From Taishania sp045629585 (GTDB lineage Bacteria > Bacteroidota > Bacteroidia > Flavobacteriales_D > Crocinitomicaceae), in contig JAZQRM010000008.1 of the NCBI GenBank assembly GCA_045629585.1, forward strand, positions 1 through 5,204: DNA of 5,204 bases, read 5' to 3'. The notes beneath the pieces were generated by a model. It ran no database searches. It was not told the DNA's origin and was given only the letters and a program-made list of their open reading frames with translations. Position numbers and translations under genes: made by a program. Positions 5,196 through 5,204 of the stretch are shown here, piece after piece. Position 1 is the first letter of the stretch. Each line of letters begins with the position of its first letter.

Positions 5196-5204
5196 CTTTT
5201 TCTA

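Overview
The window looks like an accessory region of a Bacteroidota chromosome, probably from the Flavobacteriia/Sphingobacteriia side of the phylum. The support is: an Rhs core tip with the G(M/Q)EKDDEVKG wording typical of Bacteroidota Rhs/YD-repeat proteins; a Bacteroidota-type -7 promoter element (TAnnTTTG); little Shine-Dalgarno use; AT-rich spacers; and copies of an 18-bp ATAGCTAT-centred palindrome. The lineage call rests on these signatures alone.

Left part (1-2250, plus strand): the 3' end of a large Rhs-family gene enters from the left edge. A beta-rich segment is followed by the Rhs core tip, which ends at the usual DPDGRD junction. After that comes a variable C-terminal domain of about 230 residues with an HExxE motif, which is a candidate toxin domain. 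GC content falls from about 50% before the core (61-180) to about 33% in the variable domain (541-660) and about 28% in the next gene (1141-1260). A signal-peptide protein of unknown family starts on the base after the Rhs stop codon and is the natural immunity candidate. A strong hairpin at 2220-2244 closes this unit.

Middle part (2325-4080, minus strand): a two-gene AbiE-like toxin-antitoxin operon. A DUF6088/AbiEi-like winged-helix antitoxin comes first, followed by an AbiEii-family nucleotidyltransferase toxin. They are joined by an ATGA overlap with a well-placed GGAG, so the toxin start is best placed at 3308. The promoter region carries three copies of an AGTTTATTT element, and the -7 box lies exactly between two inverted copies, as expected for an autoregulated operon.

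Right part (4081-5204): about 620 bp with no credible intact gene. It holds five copies of GTGACCCAA (two forming a 13-bp perfect hairpin), two copies of TTCCGATAGCTATCGGAA, a 9-bp long-range inverted repeat, and a decayed Rhs core-tip scrap (QEKDDEVKGS, then stop) interrupted by one of the palindromes. A bidirectional terminator then separates this from a minus-strand DinB/YfiT-type putative metal-dependent protein that is nearly complete to the right edge.

Overall this is a small conflict/defence locus: an Rhs polymorphic toxin with candidate immunity gene, an AbiE-like abortive-infection module, and repeat-rich debris that includes another Rhs fragment. The best candidates for something undescribed are the Rhs C-terminal domain with its partner, and the repeat cluster at 4233-4600.
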